Shown here: piece by piece, positions 9,875-21,235 of the stretch
How positions within the stretch are numbered: position 1 is the first letter of the stretch
How the letters are laid out: each line of letters starts with the position of its first letter
Program-made: the position numbers and the translations under genes
The notes under the pieces: model-generated
The model's input: the letters and a program-made list of their open reading frames with translations, nothing else
Databases searched by the model: none
What the model was told of the DNA's origin: nothing
Assembly (NCBI GenBank): GCA_048772705.1
Contig: JBLWGC010000133.1
Span: forward strand, 124,001-188,000
Source: Leidyana gryllorum EB-2025a
Taxonomy: Eukaryota > Apicomplexa
DNA: 64,000 bases
Reading direction: 5' to 3'

Positions 9875-12800
9875 ATGGAACAAGACGATACGATAGTTAA
9901 CAATAGGGACGATGTAGGTAGCGGGAATAAGGGTCAGGCTAGTGAGGCAAGGGGCGACGATCCAAATAACCTCCGTGTCTCAGAAACCTCCACACACCAC
10001 CCACCAGTAAGTGACCGCCTCCTTCGAACTCTCCTTCAACTACGTGGGCGTAGCCGGACGACAACCGTAAAGGGGAGTATGACCCCCAGCAGGTCGCAGA
10101 GTACGAGGCCGAGCTTGATAAGCTCAGGGAACAGGCCGAGCGAGAAGCAGCGGAATTTGCCAAGCTACCGATCGCTGAGCGACTTGTGGCCGCACGCTGG
10201 GAAACTAAAGTGCATGGGTTGAAGGAAATATCCACCCGAGCAGCTGAAGTGGAGGCTAAAACAGCCGAGGGAGAATTACCTGACCTCAGCTTTGCCGCCG
10301 AACATATTGACCAATTGATCGTTCTCACCAATGATAAACAAGTTGCTGTCAAACAGGAAGCTATTGAATGTTTGACACACTGTTGCCGATCCTGGAACAA
10401 AGATGAGATAATCACCTACTGGGATCGACTATTCGACCCCCTCTTGAGCGTAAGCCTTGCCCAGAGAGCGTGCGTGTGGTGTGTGCTATTTCGTATTGTG
10501 GGAGACACAGTGACTTTCTGTATCGATGATGTCTGATCAGACGAATTTGCAAGCGCCGCGTCTCACAGCCGTCGTCAGCGCCTTTGTGGATGAGGTCGTG
10601 GCTGGCAGCGGTGAAAATGTAGCATTCACCAAAATGGTCGAAGTACTGAGCCGTTTCAAGGACAAGAAAGGCAATCCGAGCTTCCGAGGGCCACAGAGTA
10701 AAACTGCGGCGGCTATCTGGAACTTAGCATCCCACATTATCAGCCAGTTCGGCTTGACTGCACTCAAGTTGAACATCATGCAGGACCAAGTCAAGACCTT
10801 CTTGACGGTGTCGGACCGCATTGTGCGCGATTCTGTATACAGCTTCCTGTTGGAGATCTACAAATGGTCAAAGAGTAACGATCTGGTAAAGACGGGCTTG
10901 GATCCTAAGCAAGCGGTGAGTTTCGAGGGCTGAGTTTGCATACGAGTTGAGCTCAGACCGAAATCGAGGCTCGTATTACAGCGTACGAGAAACCAGCTGA
11001 CCCCGACGACAAGCGGCCGAATCCGCCTCCGAAGCCCCGACCGACGGTGCAGAAGTGGCATCGTGGGTCGAAGGCGAAGAAGATCAAGTCAGTTGGTAAG
11101 ACAACAGGCCAGTTGATGATGTGTTGACTGCATATGTGGGTGCAGTGAAGAGTGAAGCAGGGGACGCGGAGGAGGCGGCTGAGGCACCGGAGGAGGAGTT
11201 GGCGCCGGTAGGCGACATTTGGGACATGTTGCCAGGAGTCGATCTGTTTGATAACTTTGATGGGTTGAAATGGGAGAAGAGTCTGAAGGACGCAGCTAAA
11301 TGGTCCGACAAGAAGAACGTGATTGACGGACTGATGAAGGTATGAGTAACACAAGAATTGTACAGTAATTATATCGCGTTCACAGCCGCTGGGTACGAGT
11401 AAAGTGAAGAAGATCAAAGTGGGGAAGACCACCCAATCTTCGGTCAAAGCAGTCTTTGGCGCTCTGACTTCTCTGATATCGTTTGAGAACAATGCTCAAG
11501 TGGTACGATTGAGTGTGTGATTATGGGTTTTGAATTACTCTGCTCAGGTGGCCAGCGCGCTCAAGGCGACCGAAGAGATTGTGTTGGGTTTACGACAGAA
11601 CACTCCGACTGATGCTCTGCGGCCATTAGCCGGGGCAGTGGTGCCCAAGTTGAAGGACAAGAACAAAGTGTTAATGTCTGCGAGTCTCGATGCTCTCAAG
11701 TCGTATCTATACGCCCTCCCACTGGATGCTTTTCTGGAGTTGGTGAGCAATGATTGACGACGCCTCTTTCGAATTGTCGTCGACGACCCCAACAGACGTA
11801 CCCCTCATTCAAAGACAAGAACCCTCAGCTCCGACAGACGCTGACCCAATGGCTGACGGAGGCGGTGGACCACCCCTGTGTCACCCACGAGGAGGTTTTG
11901 AAACAAGCCAAGAAGATCAGTGAGTCGTCCAACGATCCGTCTCTCTCACACACGTCTATCACAGTTGCTGTTGGCATCGATCTATTGGATGATGCACAGA
12001 GCGCCGTGAGAACGGCTGCAGCCGCTCTAATGGTCAAAATGCGCACAGTGAGACATCTTTTGACCGGTTATCGCGCGTACTGACCCCAATCTTAGGTCGT
12101 GCCCAATTTGGTGGGCAACCAGTTGGCGCAGCTGAAGGGAAAAAAGGCGACCACAGCCAAAGAGGCCATTGAGCGCGCCGCTCGTACGTCCGGCGTGTCT
12201 CCTGTCGAAAGCACTGGCGGAGGAACGGGAGACGTGCCATCGGCAGCGGCAGCACCAGCCGCTGCCAAAGCGGGCCCCGCCCGGTCTGGCAGTCTCCAAC
12301 CCGCGGCTAAGGCCGCTGCAGCGAAACGGCAGCTTGGAAGCGGATTGGGTGCTCCAAGTCAGTCCCGACCAGCACCGTCTCGGGGAGACACGACCGAAGG
12401 GGCTGGAAATCTGCCGAGGACACAAGACTTGGCACCGGCAGCCGCCCCAGCGCCCGCCGTGGAGCCGCCAATGCGAGTGAACTTCACTTTGGACGATGTC
12501 GCGAATCTCCAGGAGTGCACCGCCACTGTGGAAGAATGCGAAGTTGCCGTGGCCGCCATGATGGGTTCGAAACCCGAAGGTGAGACAGCTGTTCGTGCGT
12601 CGCGCTAACCACCGTTTCTCCTCTGACACTGCAGACAGCGAAGTCATCCAGAGTTTCAGAGTGACAAACAATTGGAAGGAGCGTTCCGTTGGATTGGATA
12701 TGATGAAAGCCGATCTGATTGAGGTGCGTACTTTGCTTCTCCACAGTATTGTGTCTCTGTTTCCACGCAGAATCCTGAGCGAGAGGATCTCTTCTCCAAT

Positions 12801-15800
12801 CGTCAGCAAGTGACGTCTCTGTTGATGTACTTTAGGACTTTGGCTCGCGATATGAGAGAGAACAATACAATGGTCATTCGAAAGGGAATGGAAGTGGTCG
12901 CAGCGGTACTGGAGAAGTGCGCCCAACTGCAGAACGAAGGTCGCTACAAAGGCCCAGAATACCGCCAATCCCTCCCAGATGTCCCTAACAGTGTCATAAC
13001 TACCGTATTGGCCGCAGCCATTCTCCGTCCCACCTTTGATCGAGTGAGTCCTCTCTCTCCCTCTACGGCTCTCTCCCTCTCTCCCTCTCTCTTTGAAGAC
13101 TCTCTTATTCAGATGGGAGATACTCGTGTGACCAAACAGGCGGGAGTTTTGTTCTCGCTGATGTCGGAACTGTTGGGTCCGTCATTCGTCTTTTATCTAT
13201 TGGCCGATTGCGTTCACAAAACGGCTAATCTGAAGGTGAGACAGTGCATTGCCGGTCTCTCGGCTTGTCACCTAACAGCCTCTCTCTTCTTCCTCATCAG
13301 AACCAGAGCGAAGGCATTATGCTATTGGGCACTCTGGTGTCCGAGTTCTCACCCGCGCAGCTGCCGAATTCAGTCGTGTTGGAGACTTTCAAAGAGATGT
13401 TGGCGGACGGGAAAACGGTGAGTACAGCGAGCGAGCGCCGGTTCTCGCTGTTGGACGTCTCTTTGCTCAGCAATCCAAGAAGAGTATGACCCATCTGGCG
13501 ATCTGTATTATGGCAACGCGTCGGATCCCGTCATCGAGGGACTTTGTCAGTCTGTTGAATCAGACCAATTGCAAAAAGACGGTCAAACCAATGGTCATGA
13601 AGGAGATGGAAGCGATCACATATACTCTCTCTCAGTATCCCCAACTCGCAGCGGCTGCCGGTGGGAACTTTCCTCGGAGAGTTTGTGGGACCAAAGAGGT
13701 GGTGGGTGCCGCGCCCCCGCAAGCGTTGGTTCCGACTGTCACCGAAGTCCCTCTCACAAGAATCATCACCACTCAGTTTATGAAAGATCTCTCTGATCCG
13801 AACTGGAAAGTTCGAAGAGACAGATGTCTGGAGCTGGTCGATTTTTGTACCCCCGACAAGTGTCTTCAAGTCGCGTCTGGCTTTACGGATGTCGCTTCCG
13901 CATTCCGGACGCGAATGCAGGCCGTAAGCTTTCCTATCTCGTCAGCTCGTTGACATTTGTTGCACCAACGATACAGGAATCCAACCGTATAGTCAACAAG
14001 GCTCTCATTGACGCGTGTGCCGCGCTGCCGTGTTCCATCGAGCACAATGCTACGACGAGACAGGCAGCCCGGATTCTATTGCCCACCATGTTGCTCAAGT
14101 TTAGCGATCGCTCACCGCAAGTCAGTGCTGCGGCCTTCTTGGGTCTCAAGGCGTGGCTCAATAGAGTCGGCCTGTTCGTGTTTGTACATGCGGCTCTCTT
14201 CCCCGCCGGCAGCCGACCTGCGAGCGTACGGATACCAACAGACCGCAAAACCGAACTCTACGGCGCCATTTCGGAGTTTCTCAGTGATCCGGAGGCCTAT
14301 TTCGATACCGACCCTCTCATCGTCAATCCAGATGGGCAGCCATTAGGGGTGAGAGAACTTGCGGTCCTTCTCCTCTGCTCACACCGTATCGCAGCCTTTC
14401 CTCACTCTTCTGCTCTCCGAAGCCATCAGCGAGAGGGTTGCGCCTCTGCGGGAAGTTGTTTTCGACGTTGTCTCGAGGTGTCTTTTGGGTCTGCATCTAT
14501 CTGAACTCTACACCCTCGATCACGAGATCAGTACCGTCACACCGCAGCAATTCCCACGTATCCGAGAACTGACAGAGCTCGTCATTGGCCGGATTCAGGA
14601 ACTCGCCCCACCCGAGCCAATCCCAGCGCCCCCTCCCGCACCCCCCTCACAACCCGTGTCTCAACAACCCCGATGGGCGGCTGGTGACCCCCAACACTAC
14701 ATGGACGACACCATTTCCTCCCAGTCCAGCATGAGAGCTAATGTACTCGGCCAACCGCGTCAACAGAGAGTCAGTCGTTCCAGCCGTGATGTGACCGATC
14801 CCATCTCACCCGTTCGCGATCAACGGGTCGTGGGCGGCGGCACCCGCGGGAGCAGCACCAATATGCAGCTATTGCCCAATCCTCCAAAGTGAGCGAACCA
14901 AACTAAACTTGTCCCCTCATCAACAGCGCTGCAGTACCAACCCGACTTCTCGGGAAGCCGCCTTTATACGGGCCGGAGCCCGATGGCCAGTGGCATTGTC
15001 CCAAGACGACTTGATGCGACTGGCTGACGAGTGGAAACCGCACGTGAGCCGTGAGTGTTCTGGAAGCGTTGACGAGTTTTATATATTCACTATCGACTCT
15101 CTCAGCTTTGTTACACGATGCGATGTTCTACGATCCCGGAAACCGAAGTCGGGGTGCGCGTATGACCAAACTGACGCAGGCTCTCGTGTTTTGGCAAGAA
15201 TTGTTGGACTTTGATGTTCTGGAGATCCGTCCCAACTCGTCAGCCAACATGGGCGACCGGCCTCCGTGTCCCTCTGTGGACTCGAGGCTCGGAGCGCATC
15301 CGCGATATGAGAGAATTTTGGGTCAGGCTGAGGGGCTGCTGGATTTGTTGTTCCGGTGGGCCACACTACGACTGCAAGACAGCAACACGCGAGTGGCCCG
15401 TCACGCTGCTGAGCTGCTCCAACAGACATTGGGACGCTTGATAGCAGCCCAACAGGATGCGCGAAGTCTGAGTCAACTGATCAGAGAGGAAGCCGGCGGA
15501 GCCCTCACAGATCAGGAACAAGACATATTGGACTATCTCGAGACTGAAGGCAAAATTAGTCTAACTCAAGTTAATGTATTGTTACCGCACCTATTGGATC
15601 GCGCGTTCCTCAATATTCCAGGCACGCAAGCCTTCACCAACATTGTGAAGGATGTCATGTTGGCCTTAACTCTGGTCACTCCCGATCCACCTGCACTATT
15701 CCATACCACTCTTCGAATTGCCCCGAGACGTCCTGAAATTCTGGAACTAACGTCATTCCTCATAGAGCAGAATGGCTGGCGACTTTGCCGAGATATACTC

Positions 15801-18429
15801 GACGAACTCCAAGATTTCGCTCGATTGAGTCTCAGTAACAATGAATATGATGGCAACACTCGACACCTCGCCGCACAGTGTATGACTTTAATCCTACTCT
15901 CGCTCCCCCGAGACGTCGCTGCCGAGATACTAAATGAGTTGGACATGATGGTACCCGGAAGCAGACGCCATATGTCCAAATTTGTCAAGGCCAACCCCGG
16001 CCTACTCAACGTCTTTCCGAGCGAAGGCTTGCCGCCCCTCGATGGCACACTACCCACACACGCTCAAACCTCCCCCACCGACACCGATCAGCCGGTGCCG
16101 GATGAAGGAACCGCAACGGGCGCAATACCCGACTCATCGGTCCGTGACTTCGCTGCTGATTTCGACAAAGCTGTCGATGATGTTGGCATTGAACAGAGTC
16201 TGATTGAAGCCAAACAAGCTATCGCTGGAATGAGACTCGATATGAGACTTGTCAACTGTAAACTCGTCATGCAAGACTTTATGCTCGAACTACGCAAGGA
16301 GAAAGAAGGCCGAAACATCTCCGTCGAGTACGAGATGCGCTATTGGAATGCTGTTCGACATATTGAATATGTCCGCAAAGCTCCCAAAGTTCAACATGTT
16401 ACCATCATGCTCGAGGCGTCTCGCCTTGGAACCTCTGATCTCAACCTCATCAAAGAAGCTGCTATACTCCTGAGATCTCTGTTGGCCCCCGAACAGGCCA
16501 ACATCAACGCTCTCGATGTCCCGAATGAGAACTGCAGCGAACCTTCTCAGCACAACAATCCCAACACCCAGTCAATGACCTCCGCCGATTGGCCCTATAT
16601 GTTCTCCGGAGAACTAATCACCTCCTGTGCAAAAGCTCTCTTCACCGTCTTCAGAGCTGAAGCTCTGACCCATCCGGAAAGCTCTGTACTCTTTGATGAG
16701 ACTGCGGAAGCGGTGACGCAGGTAAGTGTTAAAGAGAGAGCATGAACGCCTCGAGCATCACCTTCTTAGCTGACGTTGAGTTTGGTAAAGATCAAGAAGG
16801 TCTTATATCCCGTGTCACCCAGTCAACTCAAAAAGCTCTTCAGAGCTGTTCTGACCGCCATGAGCTCTCACACCATCTGGGCCTCATCCCCTATAAGTGA
16901 CAAATTGGTCGATAGACTCAACATTATCATGGGACACCATCTGATGGGTGTGGTGTCTCCTCGAACTGCGTAAGCACACACGTGTGCAGGCAGGTGTTTT
17001 ACTGAAAATGATTGCACTTCAGATCGTCGCTGATTGAGGTCATCTTTGAGTTCTTGATTTCGACGTCGACAGACCCGACGTCGCATGTATCTCAGCCGCT
17101 CAACTTGATAGATCTAGGGCTGTTCCTAAGGGTCTTCAGACGCTTGTTGCGCAAACTCAATACCAAGCATCCGCTCAAGTCCACGAAGGAAAAGGATGCT
17201 GAGGATGCCTCGTCCGTTCGGATCTACCCTTTGACGCTGCACGATCGCCTCAACTATCTGAGGCTCTTGGATGTAAGTGGCCCTTTGTATTTGGTAGCTG
17301 TCTTTCCCACTTCGATTCATTCATCAGGTGACCCTAATGTGTTTGTTGTTTGTGGAGATCAAAGTTCCTCTCCCCCCTTTGGAGACTCTGAGCTCCCATA
17401 AGATTCTGGAGGAAGATGAAAACATGTCGGCCTCACACCACGGCGGAGGCCTCTTCGGCAACTCGTCGCAGGTCGAGGGTTTCGACCCCGAGTTTGCAGC
17501 GCGTTTGCGGGAGACCTTGGAGACATGTTTGAGAGAGTTGTTTGAGGTTCTCTTTGTGTATTGGTGAGCGATGAACGTCTACTGTGCCCAGCTTACAGCT
17601 GTCTATAGTCCGCACTTGTGTGCCATATACTTCCGCGACAAACAGCTGGCATCCCAGCCGGCTCTTGAGGAATTGGTGCAAGACTTTGTTCAAGGCGGGA
17701 GCAAGATTGACTTGGAGCTAAGTCAAGAGCAGATGAGCAGCTTGTCGAGCGCAACTTGTCTGCCATTGATTCTGAAGCCTGATCTGACGCGTTCTGAGTT
17801 TGTTTCATACTGTTTGGAGCGACTGATGAATAAAGCAGTGAACTTGGAGGGCACAGAGAATCGCTCGGGCGGGTACACCATGGAAGCCCTCAAGTCATTC
17901 GACGGCACGGAACAGCCGCCGTCGTGCAGCGGCCAAATGCCATTGGGGAGTGGGTCGTCAAAGGTTGATTACTTTACGCTCCACGCTGACTATGTGCGAC
18001 AATGCCCGAGCCGTCTCTCTCTACCGGCTGAGAGGCCCCAATTCAGCATTGATGCCTTTGTGGCCGAAGCTCCGGCCACCATCACTCTGAAACAGTTGGA
18101 CTCAACGCTGGCCACGGGATGGGCAGCGCGAAGGGATCACGTATATGGCAAAGAGGGCAACCAGTCTAAGCCGGTGTTCGAAGACATTATCCCAGCGGCT
18201 GAGCTGTTCAGGACTTGGAACCTCAGGATAGATCGTCTGCGAGGCAGTTTGGACACTGATCTTCCCAGATCCCCCATGGCGAACCAACAGCAGTTGGACG
18301 AGACGGACGACCAGGAGACTCAAGGCGCCAAGCTGACTCGACTCGCGTAAGTCACTTGAAGTCTTTCATACGTCACTCCTCCCCTAACTGTGCAGGATGA
18401 GATTCCGACAGATGAAAGTGACGAGTTGA
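9875..18429 (+). CDS. XMAP215/Dis1/ch-TOG microtubule polymerase
   Basis: The largest gene of the window, about 20 exons and roughly 2,400 residues. After an unstructured N terminus the first TOG domain begins at LPIAERLVAARWETKVHGLK. Further TOG-type HEAT arrays are marked by DMLPGVDLFDNFDGLKWEKS, ENNAQVVASALKATEEIVLG, NWKERSVGLDMMKADLIE, DLSDPNWKVRRDRCLELVDF and ALLHDAMFYDP, which gives about five TOG domains. They are separated by Ala/Pro/Lys-rich linkers, such as the basic linker near 12130-12500 and the Pro-rich one near 14600-14880, which in this family contact the microtubule lattice. The long C-terminal third (15080-18429) is alpha-helical and less familiar. The gene ends in a small exon (MRFRQMKVTS, TGA 18427-18429). 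XMAP215 proteins bind tubulin and speed plus-end growth. At this length it is longer than the human protein (about 2,000). Confidence 0.87.
16975..16987. repeat. Intronic CACACGTGTG palindrome, copy 1
   Basis: CACACACGTGTGC, a few bases after a donor site in an XMAP215-gene intron of about 50 nt. One of eight copies in the window. Confidence 0.7.
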
Positions 18430-19097
18430 GGGGGCACAAAGACAAGCAGAAAATCGAAAACAAAGAGAATAGTGTTAAAGTAATTTGTTTGAGTGAAACT
18501 AGAGTCATGTTGATATGGAGCACCGTTCGTGGTAGACCCCAGCCATCATCAAAAGATCTGCAGCGCTGTGCAGAGACTCTGCAGTGAGTTGAAGTTAGGA
18601 CTATACAGTGACTGATTATGTCGGGCTTGGTACAAAAGCTTGAGGATGAGTGAGACAGTCATTTGAGGTATCGGTACCCGAGATCTGGCTGGGTGCCCTC
18701 TTTGAAAGATTTCGCAATTAACTAATGTCGCGTTCTCTGAACCGGGCAGGGCCGATTCACTGACGCACACTCCCCCCCACCAGCTGAGTCAGTCAGTCAG
18801 TCAGCCAGTCAGCGGAAAGCGTTTGCCATGCGAGAGAGAGAGAAAGAGATTCAATAAGAGAGATGGAGAGTGTGGGGCGGGGCGGGGCTGGAACAGCAAG
18901 TTCATCCAATAGCCAATGGTGTCTTTGGATTGCCGCGTGGAGCTGTTAGGTGCGCCTACTGTTGGCAGGGCGAGAGATGAGTGTGTGACACACGGAGCAG
19001 ATCCTCCTATGTCAGATTCCGGATATTGGGAGTATGAAACTTGTGTTCGACCCTCGCTTGTTCACTCGCTCGCACGCTTTTCTGTATGTCGCAGGGT
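18430..19097. other. Intergenic region between convergent genes
   Basis: About 670 bp, one of the longest gene-free stretches here. It contains a GTCA/GTCAG microsatellite (about 18784-18812), a GA-rich stretch near 18832-18870 and a G-rich motif (GGGGCGGGGCGGGGC, around 18874). Coding-like composition is absent on both strands. It may hold an unannotated RNA, but no tRNA or snRNA signature is seen. Confidence 0.45.
18784..18812 (+). repeat. Short (GTCA)n microsatellite
   Basis: About seven imperfect units of GTCA or GTCAGC in the intergenic region after the XMAP215 gene. Confidence 0.6.
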
Positions 19098-19984
19098 TCA
19101 ATAAGTCGAGAGCCACCGGTCCAGCTCCTCGGAACCCCCAATCAACTTCCCATCGATAAAGACCTGGGGAACGCTGGCCTTGCCAGTCATGGCACCGACC
19201 ACGATTCCTCTGTTCCAATCGGGTAGCGGAATATCGACGTAGGCGAGTTCGCGAGCCTTCAGTGCGGCTTTCGCATGGATGCAGAACCGGCAGCCCTCTT
19301 TGGAGAGAAGAGCAATTCGGGGAGGCGGCTGGGCCTTGGGTGCAATGTACTTGAGCATAGTGTCCGCGTCCGACTGTCCATAAGGATCGGCACCTTCTTC
19401 AGGCTCCAGAAAGATCTTTTCAATTGTACCGTTGCGTACGAGCATTGAATAACGCCACGATCTACACACAAGGAGAAAGAAGTAGTGGCAGGTTGTGAGA
19501 AGTATCGTGCGCGGTTACACGCGAGTGGGTACACAAGGACATTTACTCAGACCCACACACGCGCGAACACACACACGGAGACACAGGTGCGCGTGTCGCC
19601 GGTGGCTTACCTTTCTCCGAATCCAATGGCAGTCTTATCGACGTTGAGCCCCATTGCCTTTGCAAATTCACCATTACCGTCCGGTAGCATCTTTACATGT
19701 TGAATCTTGTGAGCAGCGGCCCAAGCGTTCATAACAAAAGTGTCGTTTACGGAGGTACAGAAGACGTCGTCCACACCCGCTCTCCTGAAGGCCGGGAAGA
19801 GTTCGTCATACCTTGGCAAATGACTCGTGGAACAGGTGGGTGTGAAAGCCCCTGGCAAGCCGAAGATAACCACGGTTTTTCCTTTCACCAAGTCCGCCAG
19901 TTTCCAATCCTCCCACCCGTCTGAGCCGAAGACGGCAAAGTTACAGGAGGGTAGGGGTTTCCCTTGCATATGGCAAACGGGCAT
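19098..19984 (-). CDS. Hybrid peroxiredoxin 5-glutaredoxin, copy 1
   Basis: ATG 19984 (MPVCHMQGKPLPSC) starts a two-exon gene. Exon 1 encodes a Prx5-type domain with the peroxidatic Cys in PGAFTPTCSTSHLP, followed by VNDTFVMNAWAAAH. An intron of about 150 nt is followed by SWRYSMLVRNGTIEKIF and a glutaredoxin domain with the dithiol site EGCRFC and the glutathione-binding segments SVPQVFIDG and GGSEEL. Prx5 fused to Grx, with a WRYSMLV...SDADTMLKY linker, is well known in bacteria (Haemophilus, Chromatium), where the Grx part passes electrons from glutathione to the Prx part to reduce peroxides. It is head-to-head with a second copy at 20172 with the same intron position. Confidence 0.9.
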
Positions 19985-20171
19985 CTTGAGAGGGGTGGTT
20001 GTGAGAAGTGTGTGTACTGGAAGGCAGAATTGTGTTTTTGATATTTCTATTGTCGTTTGTGGCGCACACAAATTTGGAGTTGGCACGCGTTTGATGTTTA
20101 AGAACGGATGGTAGTCCCAAATAATGTTTTTATGGCCTTGAAGGCATTTTATAAAAGTGCCAAAGATCAAA

Positions 20172-21081
20172 ATGCCGATTTGTGACATGGAAGGCAAGCC
20201 TATCCCCGAGACGCGATTTCACGTCTTTGGGTTGAGGGGTTGGGAGGAGTGGAAAATAGCAGACCGATGTAAAGGCAGGACTGTCATTATCTTTGGTCTT
20301 CCCGGTGCTTTCACGCCCACTTGCTCTACCAGTCACTTGCCGAGGTATGATGAACTATACCCAGTTTTCAAAAAGCTCGGAGTGGATGATATTTACTGTC
20401 TTGCCATCAATGATACATTCGTCATGAACGCCTGGGCGGCGGCTCATCGGACTGAGCACGTGACAATGCTTCCCGATGGCAACGGCGACTTCTCTCGACA
20501 AATGGGACTTGCTGTAGCCAAAAGATCCATTGGATTCGGTGAAAGGTGAGACATGCTTCAGGTTATCTATCTCTTCTACTTTTACTCATTACACGGGATC
20601 GGGCGGCGACGACGCTTTCGCATTCTCGCTTTCTCTTTCGTTGTCTCTGCCTGCCTGTCTGTCTGTCTGTCTTGTTGTGGTGTTGCGGCGGTTATGCTGC
20701 TTGTCACGTAGGTCGTGGAGGTATTCGATGCTGGTGAAAGATGGGATCATTGAGAAGATTTTCGTTGAGCCGGAACAAGGCCTCGATCCTTATCAGCTCT
20801 CAGACGCCGACACAATGCTCCACTACCTGAGCCCGGAAGCGAAGGCCCCGCCTCGCATAGCCATCCTCACAAAGGAAGGCTGCCGCCACTGTTCCATCGC
20901 CAAACAAGAGCTCTTCAAACGCCAGTTACGTTTTGTAGAGGTACCTTTGCCCGATTGGAACAGAGGCGTCGCCATTGGTGCTTTCACTGGAAAGTCATCG
21001 GTGCCCCAGGTCTTCGTGGACGGCGTCTTAATTGGGGGTTCCGAGGAACTCAAGACTTGGCTTAATTCACAATCGCTCTAA
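20172..21081 (+). CDS. Hybrid peroxiredoxin 5-glutaredoxin, copy 2
   Basis: ATG 20172 (MPICDMEGKPIPETRF) starts this paralogue of the gene at 19098. The Prx5 active site reads PGAFTPTCSTSHLP and the glutaredoxin site EGCRHC; the linker SWRYSMLVKDGIIEKIF is nearly the same as in copy 1. Its single intron, about 165 nt with a long T/C/G-rich stretch before the acceptor, falls at the same residue (GFGER|SWRYS). The intron therefore predates the duplication. The start codons of the two copies are 187 bp apart, so they may share a promoter. No targeting sequence is visible, which suggests a cytosolic glutathione-dependent peroxidase. The C terminus (TWLNSQSL) ends normally. Confidence 0.9.
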
Positions 21082-21235
21082 TTTTACACCGAATGTGAGG
21101 GAGAGGAGAGAGAGACAGACAGAGGGAGAGAGGGGGGCGACAGCAGGCTGACAGGCGCAGGCAGAAAGGCAGCTTCGGTCGGTTCAAATGTGGATCTCCA
21201 AAATCCTCATGGAATACAATCATCGAGGCCGTCCT

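Noticed and set aside
18430-19097. Possible RNA gene in the 670-bp gap.
   Set aside because: No tRNA A/B boxes, snRNA Sm site with stem-loops or rRNA motif could be made out by eye.
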